A DNA stretch of 64,000 bases from Streptococcus hyointestinalis (GTDB lineage: Bacteria; Bacillota; Bacilli; Lactobacillales; Streptococcaceae): the NCBI RefSeq assembly GCF_011039275.1, contig NZ_JAAKGB010000001.1, positions 1,674,001 to 1,738,000 of the forward strand. The letters are read 5' to 3'. Shown piece after piece: positions 17,569 through 26,009 of this stretch (position 1 is its first letter; each line of letters starts with the position of its first letter). The notes under the pieces were generated by a model that was not told where the DNA came from, ran no database searches, and saw only the letters and a list, made by a program, of their open reading frames with translations. A program made the position numbers and the translations under genes.

Positions 17569-18203
17569 TTATATTAGCAGGGATGATTGGCGTTGGTAAG
17601 ACCACTTACACCGCCCAATTAGCCAAAGAACTGGGAACTGAAGCTTTTTTTGAGCCTGTCGAGGACAATCCTATTTTGGATAAATACTATGAAAATCCTG
17701 AAAAATACGGCTTTGCTTTGCAGATTTACTTTCTCAACAAACGCTTTAAAGCTATCAAAAAAGCTTATCACAAGGATGACAATGTGCTTGACCGCTCTAT
17801 CTATGAAGATGCGCTCTTTACCTTTATCAACACGCTACAAGGCAGCATTTCAACGCAGGAGTACGGTATCTACCTTGAGCTTTTAGACAATATGATGGAA
17901 GAGCTTGACGGCATGCCTAAAAAAGCGCCAGACCTTCTCATCTACCTTGACGCTAGTTTTGAGCATATTATGAGTAATATCAAAAAACGTGGGCGCAGCT
18001 ATGAGCAACCGACGGAAACCAATGGTCTTGAGGACTACTATCGTCTGCTTCACAACCATTATCACGAATGGTATGACAAATACGATTATAGCCCAAAAAT
18101 GCTCATCAAGACAGACGATATTGACATTACCTGCGACGACGATTGGCAACAAGTCTTTGGGCAAATCAAAGAAAAAATGCAAGAGCTAGGAATAGGAGAC
18201 TAA
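17565..18203 (+). CDS. Deoxynucleoside kinase (dCK/dGK family)
   Basis: Phosphorylates deoxynucleosides for dNTP salvage. From GTG at 17565 the protein has 212 residues, the usual length, and starts at the P-loop region IILAGMIGVGKTTYT. Further family marks are the DRSIYEDALF motif (ERS/DRS motif) and KKRGRSYE near the lid. The GTG start fits GGAGG 12 nt upstream. pnuC starts one base after the stop codon, linking deoxynucleoside and nicotinamide-riboside salvage. Tandem NrdR-like boxes in the promoter suggest co-regulation with ribonucleotide reductase. Purine versus pyrimidine preference cannot be settled from sequence. Confidence 0.9.
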   Translation: MIILAGMIGVGKTTYTAQLAKELGTEAFFEPVEDNPILDKYYENPEKYGFALQIYFLNKRFKAIKKAYHKDDNVLDRSIYEDALFTFINTLQGSISTQEYGIYLELLDNMMEELDGMPKKAPDLLIYLDASFEHIMSNIKKRGRSYEQPTETNGLEDYYRLLHNHYHEWYDKYDYSPKMLIKTDDIDITCDDDWQQVFGQIKEKMQELGIGD

Positions 18204-18204
18204 G

Positions 18205-18969
18205 GTGGACACAGAAACAACAAACACAGCACTAGACGTAACAAAAACAGTAGAAACAGACAACAATCTCAACAACTTATCCCTCAAAAAAGCCTTTGAC
18301 ATCGCTTGGTCACGCTTTAACCGCACGGAAAAAGTCTTTGCGGTTATCGCCTTTTGTGTCTCACTTGGCTTTACCAGCTATGGGATATTACCGACTATCT
18401 TGAGAGGGGATTTTACATTGCTCAACACCCTCTCTATTATTATGTCCATTTTTGGCTTTATCGGGACATGGACGCTGGCTTTGCAGTGGCAGCACACCTT
18501 TAAAGCCAATGGTATCCAAAATATCGCTAGCATATCAGTAGCTGGTATCCAGCATGTCTACGGGCACATGTTTACCAGTGTCTACTACCTGATTACCGAG
18601 TTTGTCGGACACTATAGCTGGCAAAAACGCCGCAACGAAGCGGGTGAGTTGGTCGTTGATAAGCACTTTGGTGTGCGAGATGTGTTGATTGCTATTTTCT
18701 TTTGGACTATTGGTCTTGGTGCGGTGTCTTATCTCATGGGTGGGACACGTATCATCCTAGACGCTATCACAAACGGGCTGTCCTTTACCGCACAGCAACG
18801 CCAAGTCAAAGGGCACATCGACGGCTTTTATATCTGGCTTTTGGTGGATTTACTCAGCTTCTTTCTCTTTTTATCTGTTGGCAATCCCATCGCAGCTTTT
18901 GGCTACCTTGGCATGATGGCGCAAGGCTGCGTTGGCATTATGATTTGGAAAAAGGGCAAAGGCAATTAA
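18205..18969 (+). CDS. pnuC: Nicotinamide riboside transporter PnuC
   Basis: Imports the NAD precursor nicotinamide riboside by facilitated diffusion. The 254-residue protein starts with GTG, preceded by GGAGACTAAG, and has a polar 35-residue N terminus then about seven helices. Family-type segments are WTLALQWQ and the end region FWTIGLG...NPIAAFGYLGMMAQG. The gene starts immediately after the kinase gene, so the two form an operon. Downstream a new strong promoter begins within about 15 nt, without an obvious terminator in between. Confidence 0.92.
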   Translation: MDTETTNTALDVTKTVETDNNLNNLSLKKAFDIAWSRFNRTEKVFAVIAFCVSLGFTSYGILPTILRGDFTLLNTLSIIMSIFGFIGTWTLALQWQHTFKANGIQNIASISVAGIQHVYGHMFTSVYYLITEFVGHYSWQKRRNEAGELVVDKHFGVRDVLIAIFFWTIGLGAVSYLMGGTRIILDAITNGLSFTAQQRQVKGHIDGFYIWLLVDLLSFFLFLSVGNPIAAFGYLGMMAQGCVGIMIWKKGKGN

Positions 18970-18980
18970 AGCTTTGAGGG

Positions 18981-19009
18981 TTGACACTTGTCTTTCTTTC
19001 TGTTAAGAT
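18981..19009 (+). promoter_or_regulatory. Strong promoter of the arginase-family gene
   Basis: Perfect TTGACA at 18981-18986, 17 nt spacer, TAAGAT at 19004-19009; transcription would start near 19016. Confidence 0.85.
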
Positions 19010-19017
19010 AGGTAACC

Positions 19018-19077
19018 GTGGACATTTTAGTGCATATGCAACGTTCTTAAAGCATGTGCTTTAGAGCGCTTTTCCAC
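19018..19077 (+). promoter_or_regulatory. Structured 5' leader of the arginase-family gene
   Basis: The leader begins almost at the predicted start site. A closing stem GTGGA/TCCAC (19018-19022 with 19073-19077) encloses a palindrome TGCATATGCA (19031-19040) and a hairpin TAAAGCA-TGCTTTA (19048-19063). It resembles a multibranch junction but I could not match it to a known riboswitch class. It ends 15 nt before AAGGAGG of the gene. Confidence 0.35.
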
Positions 19078-19104
19078 ACAAAAACTTCAATAAGGAGGTC
19101 TTTT

Positions 19105-19968
19105 ATGACGACACTACGTTTACTCCTGCCACAATGGCAAGGAGGCATGAATCCCAACTATGTTCTTGGTGCGGAGCTCTTGAGCGTTATTGCGCCACCT
19201 TCATCAAAGGATGAAATGATTAAAATGGACGTGCCGACAAACTTTGATGCTCCGCTGGCAACTAAGAATGGGATTGACCGCTATGATGAGCTAGCAGACC
19301 AAACGCAGACCGTTTTGGATGTTCTAGCCCAAAAAGCTCCTGAAAAGGTAATCACCTTTGGAGGCGACTGCTCTATCTCTCAAGCACCGTTTGCTTACCT
19401 CTCTGAAAAATACGGCGACAAACTCGGTGTTCTCTGGTTGGACGCCCACCCAGACATTGCCACACCTGACTTTTCAAGCCATCTCCATGAGATGGTTCTC
19501 GCTAACCTCATGGGACAAGGCGCTAAGAGCTTTGATGACAAGGTCAAACGCCCTATTGATAGCCAAAAAGTCATGTATGCTGGACTGATTGACAAAGACC
19601 TCCGTGAGGAAGAACGCCCACTCGTTTTAGATAAAATCGCTTACGCTACGCCTAGCGATCTCAAAGAGAATAACCAAGTTATCCTTAACTGGATAAAAGA
19701 AAATAAGATCGAAGTGCTTGCTGTCCATCTTGACTTGGATGTGCTCTCGCCTTATGACTTTAGGTCTGTCTATCCAGCAGATCCAAAGAGCACTGTTGAG
19801 GCTTTCCCAGCAGCTGTTGGTGAATTGACGCTTGACCAAGTCGTTGGTATCTTCAAAGACATGAGTACACAAACCGAACTCGTTGGCTTGTCTATTGCAG
19901 AGCATTTGCCTTGGGATGCTATTTACCTGCGCAAAGCCTTTGAGAAGATTGACATTTTCAACTCTTAA
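19105..19968 (+). CDS. Arginase/agmatinase-family hydrolase, substrate unknown
   Basis: 287-residue ureohydrolase-fold protein. The ATG at 19105 has AAGGAGG 6 nt upstream. Metal-ligand motifs are present: GGDCSIS (His of the usual GGDHS replaced by Cys), DAHPDI and HLDLDVLSP. The usual loop after DAHPD, normally containing a second His motif, reads SSHLHEMVLANLMGQG. These departures suggest a divergent subgroup, so arginase activity should not be assumed; agmatine, guanidino acids or another ureido compound are possible. It is monocistronic with a strong promoter, a structured leader and a terminator. Confidence 0.82.
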   Translation: MTTLRLLLPQWQGGMNPNYVLGAELLSVIAPPSSKDEMIKMDVPTNFDAPLATKNGIDRYDELADQTQTVLDVLAQKAPEKVITFGGDCSISQAPFAYLSEKYGDKLGVLWLDAHPDIATPDFSSHLHEMVLANLMGQGAKSFDDKVKRPIDSQKVMYAGLIDKDLREEERPLVLDKIAYATPSDLKENNQVILNWIKENKIEVLAVHLDLDVLSPYDFRSVYPADPKSTVEAFPAAVGELTLDQVVGIFKDMSTQTELVGLSIAEHLPWDAIYLRKAFEKIDIFNS

Positions 19969-19973
19969 AAACC

Positions 19974-20005
19974 AAGCACAGACACGGCAAAGTCTGTGCT
20001 TTTTT
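19974..20005 (+). terminator. Terminator of the arginase-family gene
   Basis: 10-bp stem AAGCACAGAC / GTCTGTGCTT and T-run. The exoA extended -10 (TGCTATAAT, to 20013) starts within the T-run. Confidence 0.9.
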
Positions 20006-20039
20006 GCTATAATAAAGCTAAAAAGACTAAAGGATGCTT

Positions 20040-20867
20040 ATGAAACTCATTTCTTGGAATATTGATTCACTCAATGCTGCTCTAACGAGCGACTCCGCTC
20101 GTGCACTGCTATCTCGTGAGGTGCTTGATACCTTGGTTAAGGAAAATGCAGACATCATTGCCATTCAAGAGACCAAGCTCTCTAGCAAAGGACCAACTAA
20201 AAAACACCTGACTATCTTAGAGGACTATTTCCCAGACTATACTGTTAGTTGGCGCTCATCTGTTGAGCCTGCAAGAAAAGGCTACGCTGGCACCATGTTT
20301 CTCTACCGCAAAACGCTTAAGCCCATCATCACCTATCCAGAAATCGACGCACCGTCAACCATGGACAGTGAGGGGCGCATTATCACCCTTGAGTTTGAGG
20401 ACTTTTTTGTCACACAAGTCTACACGCCAAACGCTGGTGACGGTCTCAAACGTCTGGCTGAGCGCCAAGTCTGGGACGAGAAATACGCTGATTATCTAGA
20501 AAAACTTGATAGCCAAAAGCCAGTCCTTGCTACTGGTGACTACAATGTTGCCCATAAGGAAATCGACCTTGCTCATCCAAATGCCAACCGCAGATCACCT
20601 GGCTTTACTGACGAGGAGCGTCATGGCTTTACACAACTGCTTGGTAAAGGCTTTACTGATACTTTCCGCTACATGCACGGTGATGTGCCAAATGTCTATA
20701 GCTGGTGGGCGCAACGCAGCAAGACCAGTAAAATCAACAACTCCGGCTGGAGAATTGACTACTGGCTAGCTAGCAATCGTATCGCAGACAAAATCACAAA
20801 ATCCGATATGATCGACTCTGGTAGCCGCCAAGACCACACCCCTATTGTACTTGAGATTGACATCTAA
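20040..20867 (+). CDS. exoA: Exodeoxyribonuclease III / AP endonuclease
   Basis: Base-excision repair nuclease of the ExoIII/APE1 family. The 275-residue protein shows the catalytic set: N-terminal ISWNIDS, IQETKLS (metal-binding Glu), GDYNVAHKEID and the C-terminal RQDHTPIVLEI with the general-base Asp-His pair. The ATG at 20040 is preferred because AAAGGA is 6 nt upstream; an ATG two codons earlier overlaps that site. An extended -10 promoter lies about 27 nt upstream. It shares a bidirectional terminator with the convergent ArsC-like gene. Confidence 0.96.
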   Translation: MKLISWNIDSLNAALTSDSARALLSREVLDTLVKENADIIAIQETKLSSKGPTKKHLTILEDYFPDYTVSWRSSVEPARKGYAGTMFLYRKTLKPIITYPEIDAPSTMDSEGRIITLEFEDFFVTQVYTPNAGDGLKRLAERQVWDEKYADYLEKLDSQKPVLATGDYNVAHKEIDLAHPNANRRSPGFTDEERHGFTQLLGKGFTDTFRYMHGDVPNVYSWWAQRSKTSKINNSGWRIDYWLASNRIADKITKSDMIDSGSRQDHTPIVLEIDI

Positions 20868-20894
20868 AAAGACTGGTCAAGTGACCAGTCTTTT
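20866..20894. terminator. Bidirectional terminator between exoA and the ArsC-like gene
   Basis: 13-bp stem AAAAGACTGGTCA / TGACCAGTCTTTT with a two-base loop between convergent genes. Confidence 0.9.
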
Positions 20895-20895
20895 C

Positions 20896-21252
20896 TTATT
20901 GCTTCCATAAATCTTGATAACTTGTGCGATGCCCAATCTGAAGCAGTTCGCCGTCCTTTATCAGCAAAGGACGCTTAATGAGCATGCCGTTACTTGCTAG
21001 TAAAGTCAGAGCTTCCTTTTCATCCATGCTAGCGAGCTTGTCCTTTAACCCGAGGTCACGGTAAACTTGACCGCTGGTATTAAAAAACTGTTTGAGCTTA
21101 AAGCGACCTTGAGCAAGCCAGGCTTCAAACTGCTCCACTTGCGGTGGATTTTCCTTGATATTGATACTATCAAAGTCAAGTCCTAACTCTTCTAGCTCCT
21201 TTTTGGCACGCTTACAGGTCGTGCAAGGTGGGTATTGGTAAAATTGTAACAT
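20896..21252 (-). CDS. ArsC/Spx/YffB-family thioredoxin-fold protein
   Basis: 118-residue thioredoxin-fold protein with a CxxC pair (Cys10-Thr-Thr-Cys13) as in Spx and Grx-like ArsC homologues. The C-terminal part LIKRPLLIKDGELLQIGH is the family RP-L signature. It lies last in the serC-serA-ogt cluster, 16 nt after ogt. It is shorter than global Spx and lacks its typical RNA-polymerase-contact region, so it is more likely a redox enzyme or MgsR-like relative. No ars operon is nearby, so arsenate reduction is unlikely to be its main role. Confidence 0.85.
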   Translation of the reverse strand: MLQFYQYPPCTTCKRAKKELEELGLDFDSINIKENPPQVEQFEAWLAQGRFKLKQFFNTSGQVYRDLGLKDKLASMDEKEALTLLASNGMLIKRPLLIKDGELLQIGHRTSYQDLWKQ

Positions 21253-21268
21253 GTGTTCTCCTTTTTGA

Positions 21269-21778
21269 TTAAGAAAGGCTGTTTTTCAGTTGGACACCCT
21301 CATGCTCTAAGAGCCATATCTTTTTATCCAAGCCACCGGCATAGCCCGTCAACTCTCCAGTGCTGCTTAACACCCTATGACAAGGAATGAAAATAGACAA
21401 GGGATTACGACCGACAGCACCGCCAACAGCCTGAGCAGACTGACATCCTAGACAATCTGCAATCTCACCGTAGGTCATGACAGAACCTTGTGGAATGCTG
21501 GCTAGCACCTGCCAGACCTTTTGCTGGAAAGGCGTCCCGATAGGCGATAACGCTGGCTTACTAGGCAGGCTATTTCCTGCAAAGTAAGCGTCCAGCCAAG
21601 ACACAGCCTCAGCTAAAATTGGGTTTGTGCTCTGCTGGACATCAGCGTCCTCTAGTTTTGCTTCATAGTGCTTTTGCCCTAAAAACCAAGCGCCTATCAG
21701 TGCCTTATCTGTCGCAACCAGATACAATTGTCCTATCGGTGAGATGTAGATGGTTTTATAAACCTTGATAGATGTCAT
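21269..21778 (-). CDS. ogt: Methylated-DNA--protein-cysteine S-methyltransferase
   Basis: Suicidal repair enzyme removing O6-alkyl groups from guanine. The 169-residue protein has the active-site PCHRV motif (acceptor Cys133), the MTYGEIA wing-helix segment and the conserved VGRNPLSIFIP lead-in. It is 32 nt downstream of serA on the same strand and probably shares its transcript. Confidence 0.94.
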   Translation of the reverse strand: MTSIKVYKTIYISPIGQLYLVATDKALIGAWFLGQKHYEAKLEDADVQQSTNPILAEAVSWLDAYFAGNSLPSKPALSPIGTPFQQKVWQVLASIPQGSVMTYGEIADCLGCQSAQAVGGAVGRNPLSIFIPCHRVLSSTGELTGYAGGLDKKIWLLEHEGVQLKNSLS

Positions 21779-21810
21779 ATGAAATAGCCTTTCCCAAATA
21801 AAGTCCTGCT

Positions 21811-22986
21811 TTATTTTTCAATCAAGCGTACACGTACAATATTATCACTTGCTTCAAATTTTGCAACTAATTGGTCAATTTTAGCTTGGTCATTTTCATC
21901 AAGGTCTAAAAGGGTGTAAGCGTAATCGCCTTTAGAGCGGTTGATGATATTGTCAATGTTAATGCCAAGGTCTGACACGGCTGTTGAGATACGAGCGACG
22001 ATATTTGGGACATTTTTGTTAATCAAGGTAATGCGGTAAGGCGCCACCAAGGCTTGCTCAACACGTGGGAAATTGACAGAGTTGATGATTTCACCTGTCT
22101 CCATAAAGCGACGGATGGTTTTCCCTGCCATGATGGCACAGTTAAGCTCAGCCTCTGCTGTTGAGCCACCCACGTGAGGAAAGACTGTGATATGCTCTTT
22201 ACCAAGCAAGTCCTTGTCCCCAAAGTCAGTCACATAGTGCTTGACAACACCTGTCTCAATGGCATCAAAGAGCGCTTGATTGTCCACCAACTCAGCACGC
22301 GCAAAGTTGATAATCGTTGTACCCTTTGCCATACTAGCAAAAGCATCCTTGTCAAAGGTATGACGGGTGTCATCCGTTAAAGGCACATGCACCGTGATAT
22401 AGTCACAGTTAGCAAAGATTTCTTTCAAATCATTGACACGCTTAACATGGCTTGAGATGTTCCACGCAGCTTCAATAGAGACATAAGGGTCGTAACCAAG
22501 GACGTTCATACCAAGACGTCTAGCGTCATTAGCAATGCGTGCTCCAATCGCTCCTAACCCAATGACACCAAGTGTTTTGCCAGAAATTTCACTACCTGCA
22601 AACTGCTTTTTCCCTGCTTCGACTTGCTTTGGAATGTCGTCACCTGTTAGCTGATTGACCCAAGTATTGGCTGCGATGTAATCACGAGCTGACAAGAGCA
22701 AGGAAGCAATCACAGCTTCTTTCACCGCATTGGCATTGGCTCCTGGGGTGTTAAAGACGACAATGCCTTGCTCTGTGGCTTGCTCAATTGGGATGTTGTT
22801 GGTTCCTGCTCCCGCTCTTGCGATTGCCTTTAAGTTTTCTGGGAAAGTCTCGCCGTGAAGGTTTTGGCTGCGGATGATAAAGGCATCTGGATTGTCCGCC
22901 TTATCACCGTCCACTTGAAATTGATTGCCCAGCTCTTTGAGACCGATTTGATTGATATTGTTATAGGTTCTGACACTAAAAACCAT
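21811..22986 (-). CDS. serA: D-3-phosphoglycerate dehydrogenase
   Basis: First enzyme of serine biosynthesis, oxidising 3-phosphoglycerate with NAD+. The ~391-residue protein has the NAD-binding GLGAIGARIANDARRLG motif, the substrate region GAGTNNIPI and the HVGGSTAEAE catalytic-His loop. A C-terminal ACT domain (about 320-391) may bind serine for feedback control. The start is set at the ATG at 22986 (MVFSVRTYNN); an upstream in-frame start at 22995 is possible, and neither has a strong ribosome-binding site. It follows serC with about 50 nt spacing. Confidence 0.95.
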   Translation of the reverse strand: MVFSVRTYNNINQIGLKELGNQFQVDGDKADNPDAFIIRSQNLHGETFPENLKAIARAGAGTNNIPIEQATEQGIVVFNTPGANANAVKEAVIASLLLSARDYIAANTWVNQLTGDDIPKQVEAGKKQFAGSEISGKTLGVIGLGAIGARIANDARRLGMNVLGYDPYVSIEAAWNISSHVKRVNDLKEIFANCDYITVHVPLTDDTRHTFDKDAFASMAKGTTIINFARAELVDNQALFDAIETGVVKHYVTDFGDKDLLGKEHITVFPHVGGSTAEAELNCAIMAGKTIRRFMETGEIINSVNFPRVEQALVAPYRITLINKNVPNIVARISTAVSDLGINIDNIINRSKGDYAYTLLDLDENDQAKIDQLVAKFEASDNIVRVRLIEK

Positions 22987-23037
22987 ACGCACCACACTCG
23001 TTATTGCTAACGCCTTTCTCTTTTCTCTTGACAGCTT

Positions 23038-24129
23038 CTAGCTGTTTTCTTTTTCAAATTTTTCCATAAATGCAATTAAATCCACAACCCCTTGACGTGG
23101 GAAAGCGTTGTAGAGACTAGCTCGCATACCACCCACTGAGCGGTGTCCTTTGATGTTTTTAAAACCAAGCGGAGTCGCTTCAGCCACAAACTTGCTGTCT
23201 AAGTCCTTACTTGGGGTCACAAAAGGAATATTGGCAACAGAGCGCTCTTCCTTATGGATGACAGGGCTGGTGTAAAAGTCTGATTGCTCGATGAAGTCGT
23301 AGAGGAGTTGAGACTTCTCACGGTTGAGCGCTTCCATCTTGTCCACACCGCCCATTTCCTTGACCCAGTCAAAAACGAGTTTTGAGATGTAGATACTGTA
23401 AGCTGGTGGGGTATTGTAAAGTGAGCCAGCGTCCGCTTGAATGCGGTAATCAAGCATGCTTGATAGGGCTGGTGTGTCGTTTAAGAAATCCTCACGCACA
23501 ATGACTACTGTCACCCCAGCAGGTCCGATATTCTTTTGCGCACCTGCATAAATCATAGCAAAATCCTCGACATTATAGCGCACTGCTAAGATATTAGACG
23601 ACATATCAGCGATAATTGGCACACCATTGGTATCTGGCAAGTCATAAATAGCTGTGCCTTCGATGGTGTTGTTGGTCGTGATATGGACATAAGACGCTTC
23701 CTTGTCAATCGCTGACGCATCAAAAGTCGGGATATGATTATAATTGTCTTTCTCGGATGAAGCTAGTAAAATCGGCTCAAAAGGAATGGTCTCAGAGAGC
23801 TTAACCGCCTCAGTGTAAGCCTTTTTCCCCCAAGAACCACCAACAAGATAATAAGCCTTGCCGCCTTTTGCAAAGTTGAGCGGAATCATCGAAAACTGAG
23901 TGGAGGCACCCCCTTGTAAAAAAATGACTTTATAATTGTCTGGAATTGCCATCAACTCACGCAAAGTCGACTCAGCGTCCTTGATAATGGCATCGAACTC
24001 GCTGGAGCGGTGAGACATCTCCAAAACACTCATACCACTGCCTTGATAATCAAGAAATTCACGCTGTGCCTTCTCTAGCACTGGTTTTGGTAAAACTGCA
24101 GGACCTGCAGAAAAATTATAAATTGTCAT
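23038..24129 (-). CDS. serC: Phosphoserine aminotransferase
   Basis: PLP-dependent transaminase converting 3-phosphohydroxypyruvate to phosphoserine. The 363-residue protein begins [14 protein letters not shown], the family hallmark, and has [10 protein letters not shown] containing the PLP lysine. GGAGG precedes the ATG. First gene of the serC-serA-ogt-arsC-like cluster; serB is not in this window. The promoter carries a CodY-like box. Confidence 0.97.
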   Translation of the reverse strand: MTIYNFSAGPAVLPKPVLEKAQREFLDYQGSGMSVLEMSHRSSEFDAIIKDAESTLRELMAIPDNYKVIFLQGGASTQFSMIPLNFAKGGKAYYLVGGSWGKKAYTEAVKLSETIPFEPILLASSEKDNYNHIPTFDASAIDKEASYVHITTNNTIEGTAIYDLPDTNGVPIIADMSSNILAVRYNVEDFAMIYAGAQKNIGPAGVTVVIVREDFLNDTPALSSMLDYRIQADAGSLYNTPPAYSIYISKLVFDWVKEMGGVDKMEALNREKSQLLYDFIEQSDFYTSPVIHKEERSVANIPFVTPSKDLDSKFVAEATPLGFKNIKGHRSVGGMRASLYNAFPRQGVVDLIAFMEKFEKENS

Positions 24130-24154
24130 AAGAATACCTCCGTTATATTTTACG

Positions 24155-24184
24155 ATTATAACACAATTTTCTGAATTTTGTAAA
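24155..24184 (-). promoter_or_regulatory. serC promoter with a CodY-like box
   Basis: Minus strand: TTTACA, 18 nt, TATAAT (24155-24160). The box AAAATTCAGAAAATT (24165-24179) occupies the spacer and matches the CodY consensus AATTTTCWGAAAATT at 13 of 15 positions. Confidence 0.6.
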
Positions 24185-24221
24185 GATTTCAGCGGTTTTT
24201 TGTGATATTTTTCTCAAAAGC

Positions 24222-24247
24222 AAAAGGATAGCACCGCTATCCTTTTT
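24222..24247 (-). terminator. Terminator of amtB-glnK
   Basis: 11-bp stem AAAAGGATAGC / GCTATCCTTTT with a 3-nt loop just after glnK. Confidence 0.85.
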
Positions 24248-24258
24248 ATCTTACTCTT

Positions 24259-24600
24259 CTACAAGGCATCTGCGCCGTGTTCTCCGGTTCTAATGCGAAT
24301 CACATCGTCAATTGGGATGATGAAGATTTTGCCGTCACCGACGTCGCCAGTTTGGACGGCTTCTCGCACCAGTGCAACCAATTTTTCAACCTCATCGTCT
24401 TTGGTGACGACTTCTACTTTGACCTTGGCAAGAAGGGCTGGGATGACCTTTTGACCACGAACATACTCTGCAAAACCTTTTTGATTTCCATAACCTAGGA
24501 CTTGTGAGACGGTCATCCCTCTAGCAAGCCCTTGTTTTGTCATGGCGTCTTTTAAATCTTCTAACTTATCCGAACGGATAATCGCTTCTACTTTTTTCAT
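24259..24600 (-). CDS. glnK: P-II family nitrogen regulatory protein
   Basis: Trimeric signalling protein that binds ATP/ADP/2-oxoglutarate and gates the ammonium channel. The ATG at 24600 gives 113 residues and has GAGGAG 6 nt upstream. T-loop (about 38-55) reads [17 protein letters not shown]. Aligned with E. coli GlnB, the uridylylated Tyr51 position is Val, although Tyr46 is present, so uridylylation as in enterobacteria is unlikely. The C-terminal signature is [20 protein letters not shown]. It lies 18 nt after amtB, the classic amtB-glnK pairing. Confidence 0.95.
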   Translation of the reverse strand: MKKVEAIIRSDKLEDLKDAMTKQGLARGMTVSQVLGYGNQKGFAEYVRGQKVIPALLAKVKVEVVTKDDEVEKLVALVREAVQTGDVGDGKIFIIPIDDVIRIRTGEHGADAL

Positions 24601-24618
24601 TGACAACTCCTCTCTAAA

Positions 24619-25854
24619 TTACGAGTCTAATCCCATAAAGGTTGGGTAGGCGGTCTCACCATGCTCGCTATCATCAAGACCAATCGCCTCTGCACGCTCT
24701 GTGACACGTATTGGCATAAAGATTTGAATCCCCTTGATGATCACAAAAGTGGCAATCGCAGACCATAGCACCGTCACAAGAATAGCAATAATCGTAACCC
24801 ATAAAAGATGACCATTACCATAGATAATCCCAACATTTTCTTTATCTAGCGCCAGACTAGGTAGGGTAAAGATACCCGTCACTAAACCTCCAAAAATTCC
24901 GCCGACACCGTGACAACCAAAGGCATCTAGGGCGTCATCATAGCCCAAGCGATGTTTCAAAACAGAGATGGCTGCATAACAGATAGGACTGACCGCAAGA
25001 CCGATAACAATAGAACTCCATGTGGACACAAAACCAGCAGCAGGTGTTATAGCAACGAGCCCTGCGATTAACCCTGTCGAAGCACCGACAAGAGAGACCT
25101 TTTTAGTGAGGCAAGCCTCAATCACTATCCAAGAAAACATAGCTGCAGCCGCTGATAAATGCGTGGTTAGTAAAGCGTGAACGGCTTGGCTATTTGCAGA
25201 AAGAGCAGAGCCTGCGTTAAAACCAAACCAACCTAACCAGAGAATCCCTGCTCCAAGCAACACAAAGGGAACATTGTGCGGACGGTATTCTAAGCGCTGA
25301 TAGTTGCGTCTTTTTCCTAGCATAAGGGCTAACACCAAGCCAGAGACACCAGATGTGATGTGTACCACATCACCACCTGCAAAGTCGATGGTTCCTAGCT
25401 GTGCAAGAAAACCCTCGTCCCAGACCATGTGTGCAAATGGATAGTAGACCAACAGCAGCCAGAAAACCATGAAAATCACCATTGGCAAGAAGCGCATACG
25501 ACCGGCAACAGCCCCTGTTAGAATGGCTACTGCTATGATGGAAAACATCATCTGAAACATGGCAAACAAGGCATCTGGAATGTCTAATCCTCTACTGCTC
25601 GTCGTCTCACTAACGTTATTAAAAAAGAGATGACTGAAATTTCCAATAAAATCCCCATCTCCACCAAAAGATAGAGAATAACCTACTGCAAACCACAACA
25701 GTGTCCCTATGGCAATCGGCACCACACACATCATCATGGTATTGATGACATTTTTACGCCTACCAAGCCCACCATAAAAGAAAGCTAAACCAGGTACCAT
25801 AAAAAAGACCAAACCAGTACAGATAAAGATAAATGCTAAACTACCAGTATTCAT
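24619..25854 (-). CDS. amtB: Ammonium transporter AmtB
   Basis: Membrane ammonium channel of the Amt/Rh family, 411 residues with about eleven helices. The ATG at 25854 is chosen because AGGAGG lies 6 nt upstream; a longer frame runs through the promoter. Family marks: FFYGGLGRRKNVINTMMM (first helices), DFAGGDVVHITSGVSGL (pore His region) and DALDAFGCHGVGGIFGG (second pore His). It has a mature hydrophobic N terminus without an evident signal peptide. A perfect GlnR box overlaps the promoter. Confidence 0.96.
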   Translation of the reverse strand: MNTGSLAFIFICTGLVFFMVPGLAFFYGGLGRRKNVINTMMMCVVPIAIGTLLWFAVGYSLSFGGDGDFIGNFSHLFFNNVSETTSSRGLDIPDALFAMFQMMFSIIAVAILTGAVAGRMRFLPMVIFMVFWLLLVYYPFAHMVWDEGFLAQLGTIDFAGGDVVHITSGVSGLVLALMLGKRRNYQRLEYRPHNVPFVLLGAGILWLGWFGFNAGSALSANSQAVHALLTTHLSAAAAMFSWIVIEACLTKKVSLVGASTGLIAGLVAITPAAGFVSTWSSIVIGLAVSPICYAAISVLKHRLGYDDALDAFGCHGVGGIFGGLVTGIFTLPSLALDKENVGIIYGNGHLLWVTIIAILVTVLWSAIATFVIIKGIQIFMPIRVTERAEAIGLDDSEHGETAYPTFMGLDS

Positions 25855-25875
25855 AAATGACCTCCTGAAATAATA

Positions 25876-25912
25876 TGTTAGATAATATAACACAATGTTT
25901 TTGGCAAGTCAA
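25876..25912 (-). promoter_or_regulatory. amtB-glnK promoter overlapped by a GlnR box
   Basis: Minus strand: TTGACT (25907-25912), 17 nt, TATATT (25884-25889). The palindrome TGTTAGATAATATAACA (25876-25892) matches the GlnR consensus TGTNA-N7-TNACA exactly and covers the -10 box, so GlnR binding should repress. A weaker CodY-like match lies upstream near 25926-25940. Confidence 0.85.
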
Positions 25913-25971
25913 TGACTTTTTCTTATTTTTCTGAATTTTCTCTCTAATCTATCATCTCTTGTCAGCTAAAA

Positions 25972-26009
25972 AAATAAGCAAGAGAAATGCTGCATTCTCT
26001 TACTTATTT
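25972..26009 (-). terminator. Terminator of the tmk-rsmI operon
   Basis: A long stem (AAATAAG and AAGAGAA arms pairing with TTCTCTT and CTTATTT, one mismatch) overlaps the end of rsmI and is followed by a T-run on the minus strand. Confidence 0.85.

Noticed and set aside
19018..19104. Known guanidine or preQ1 riboswitch
   Set aside because: Loop and core sequences do not match the classes I know; left as an unassigned leader.
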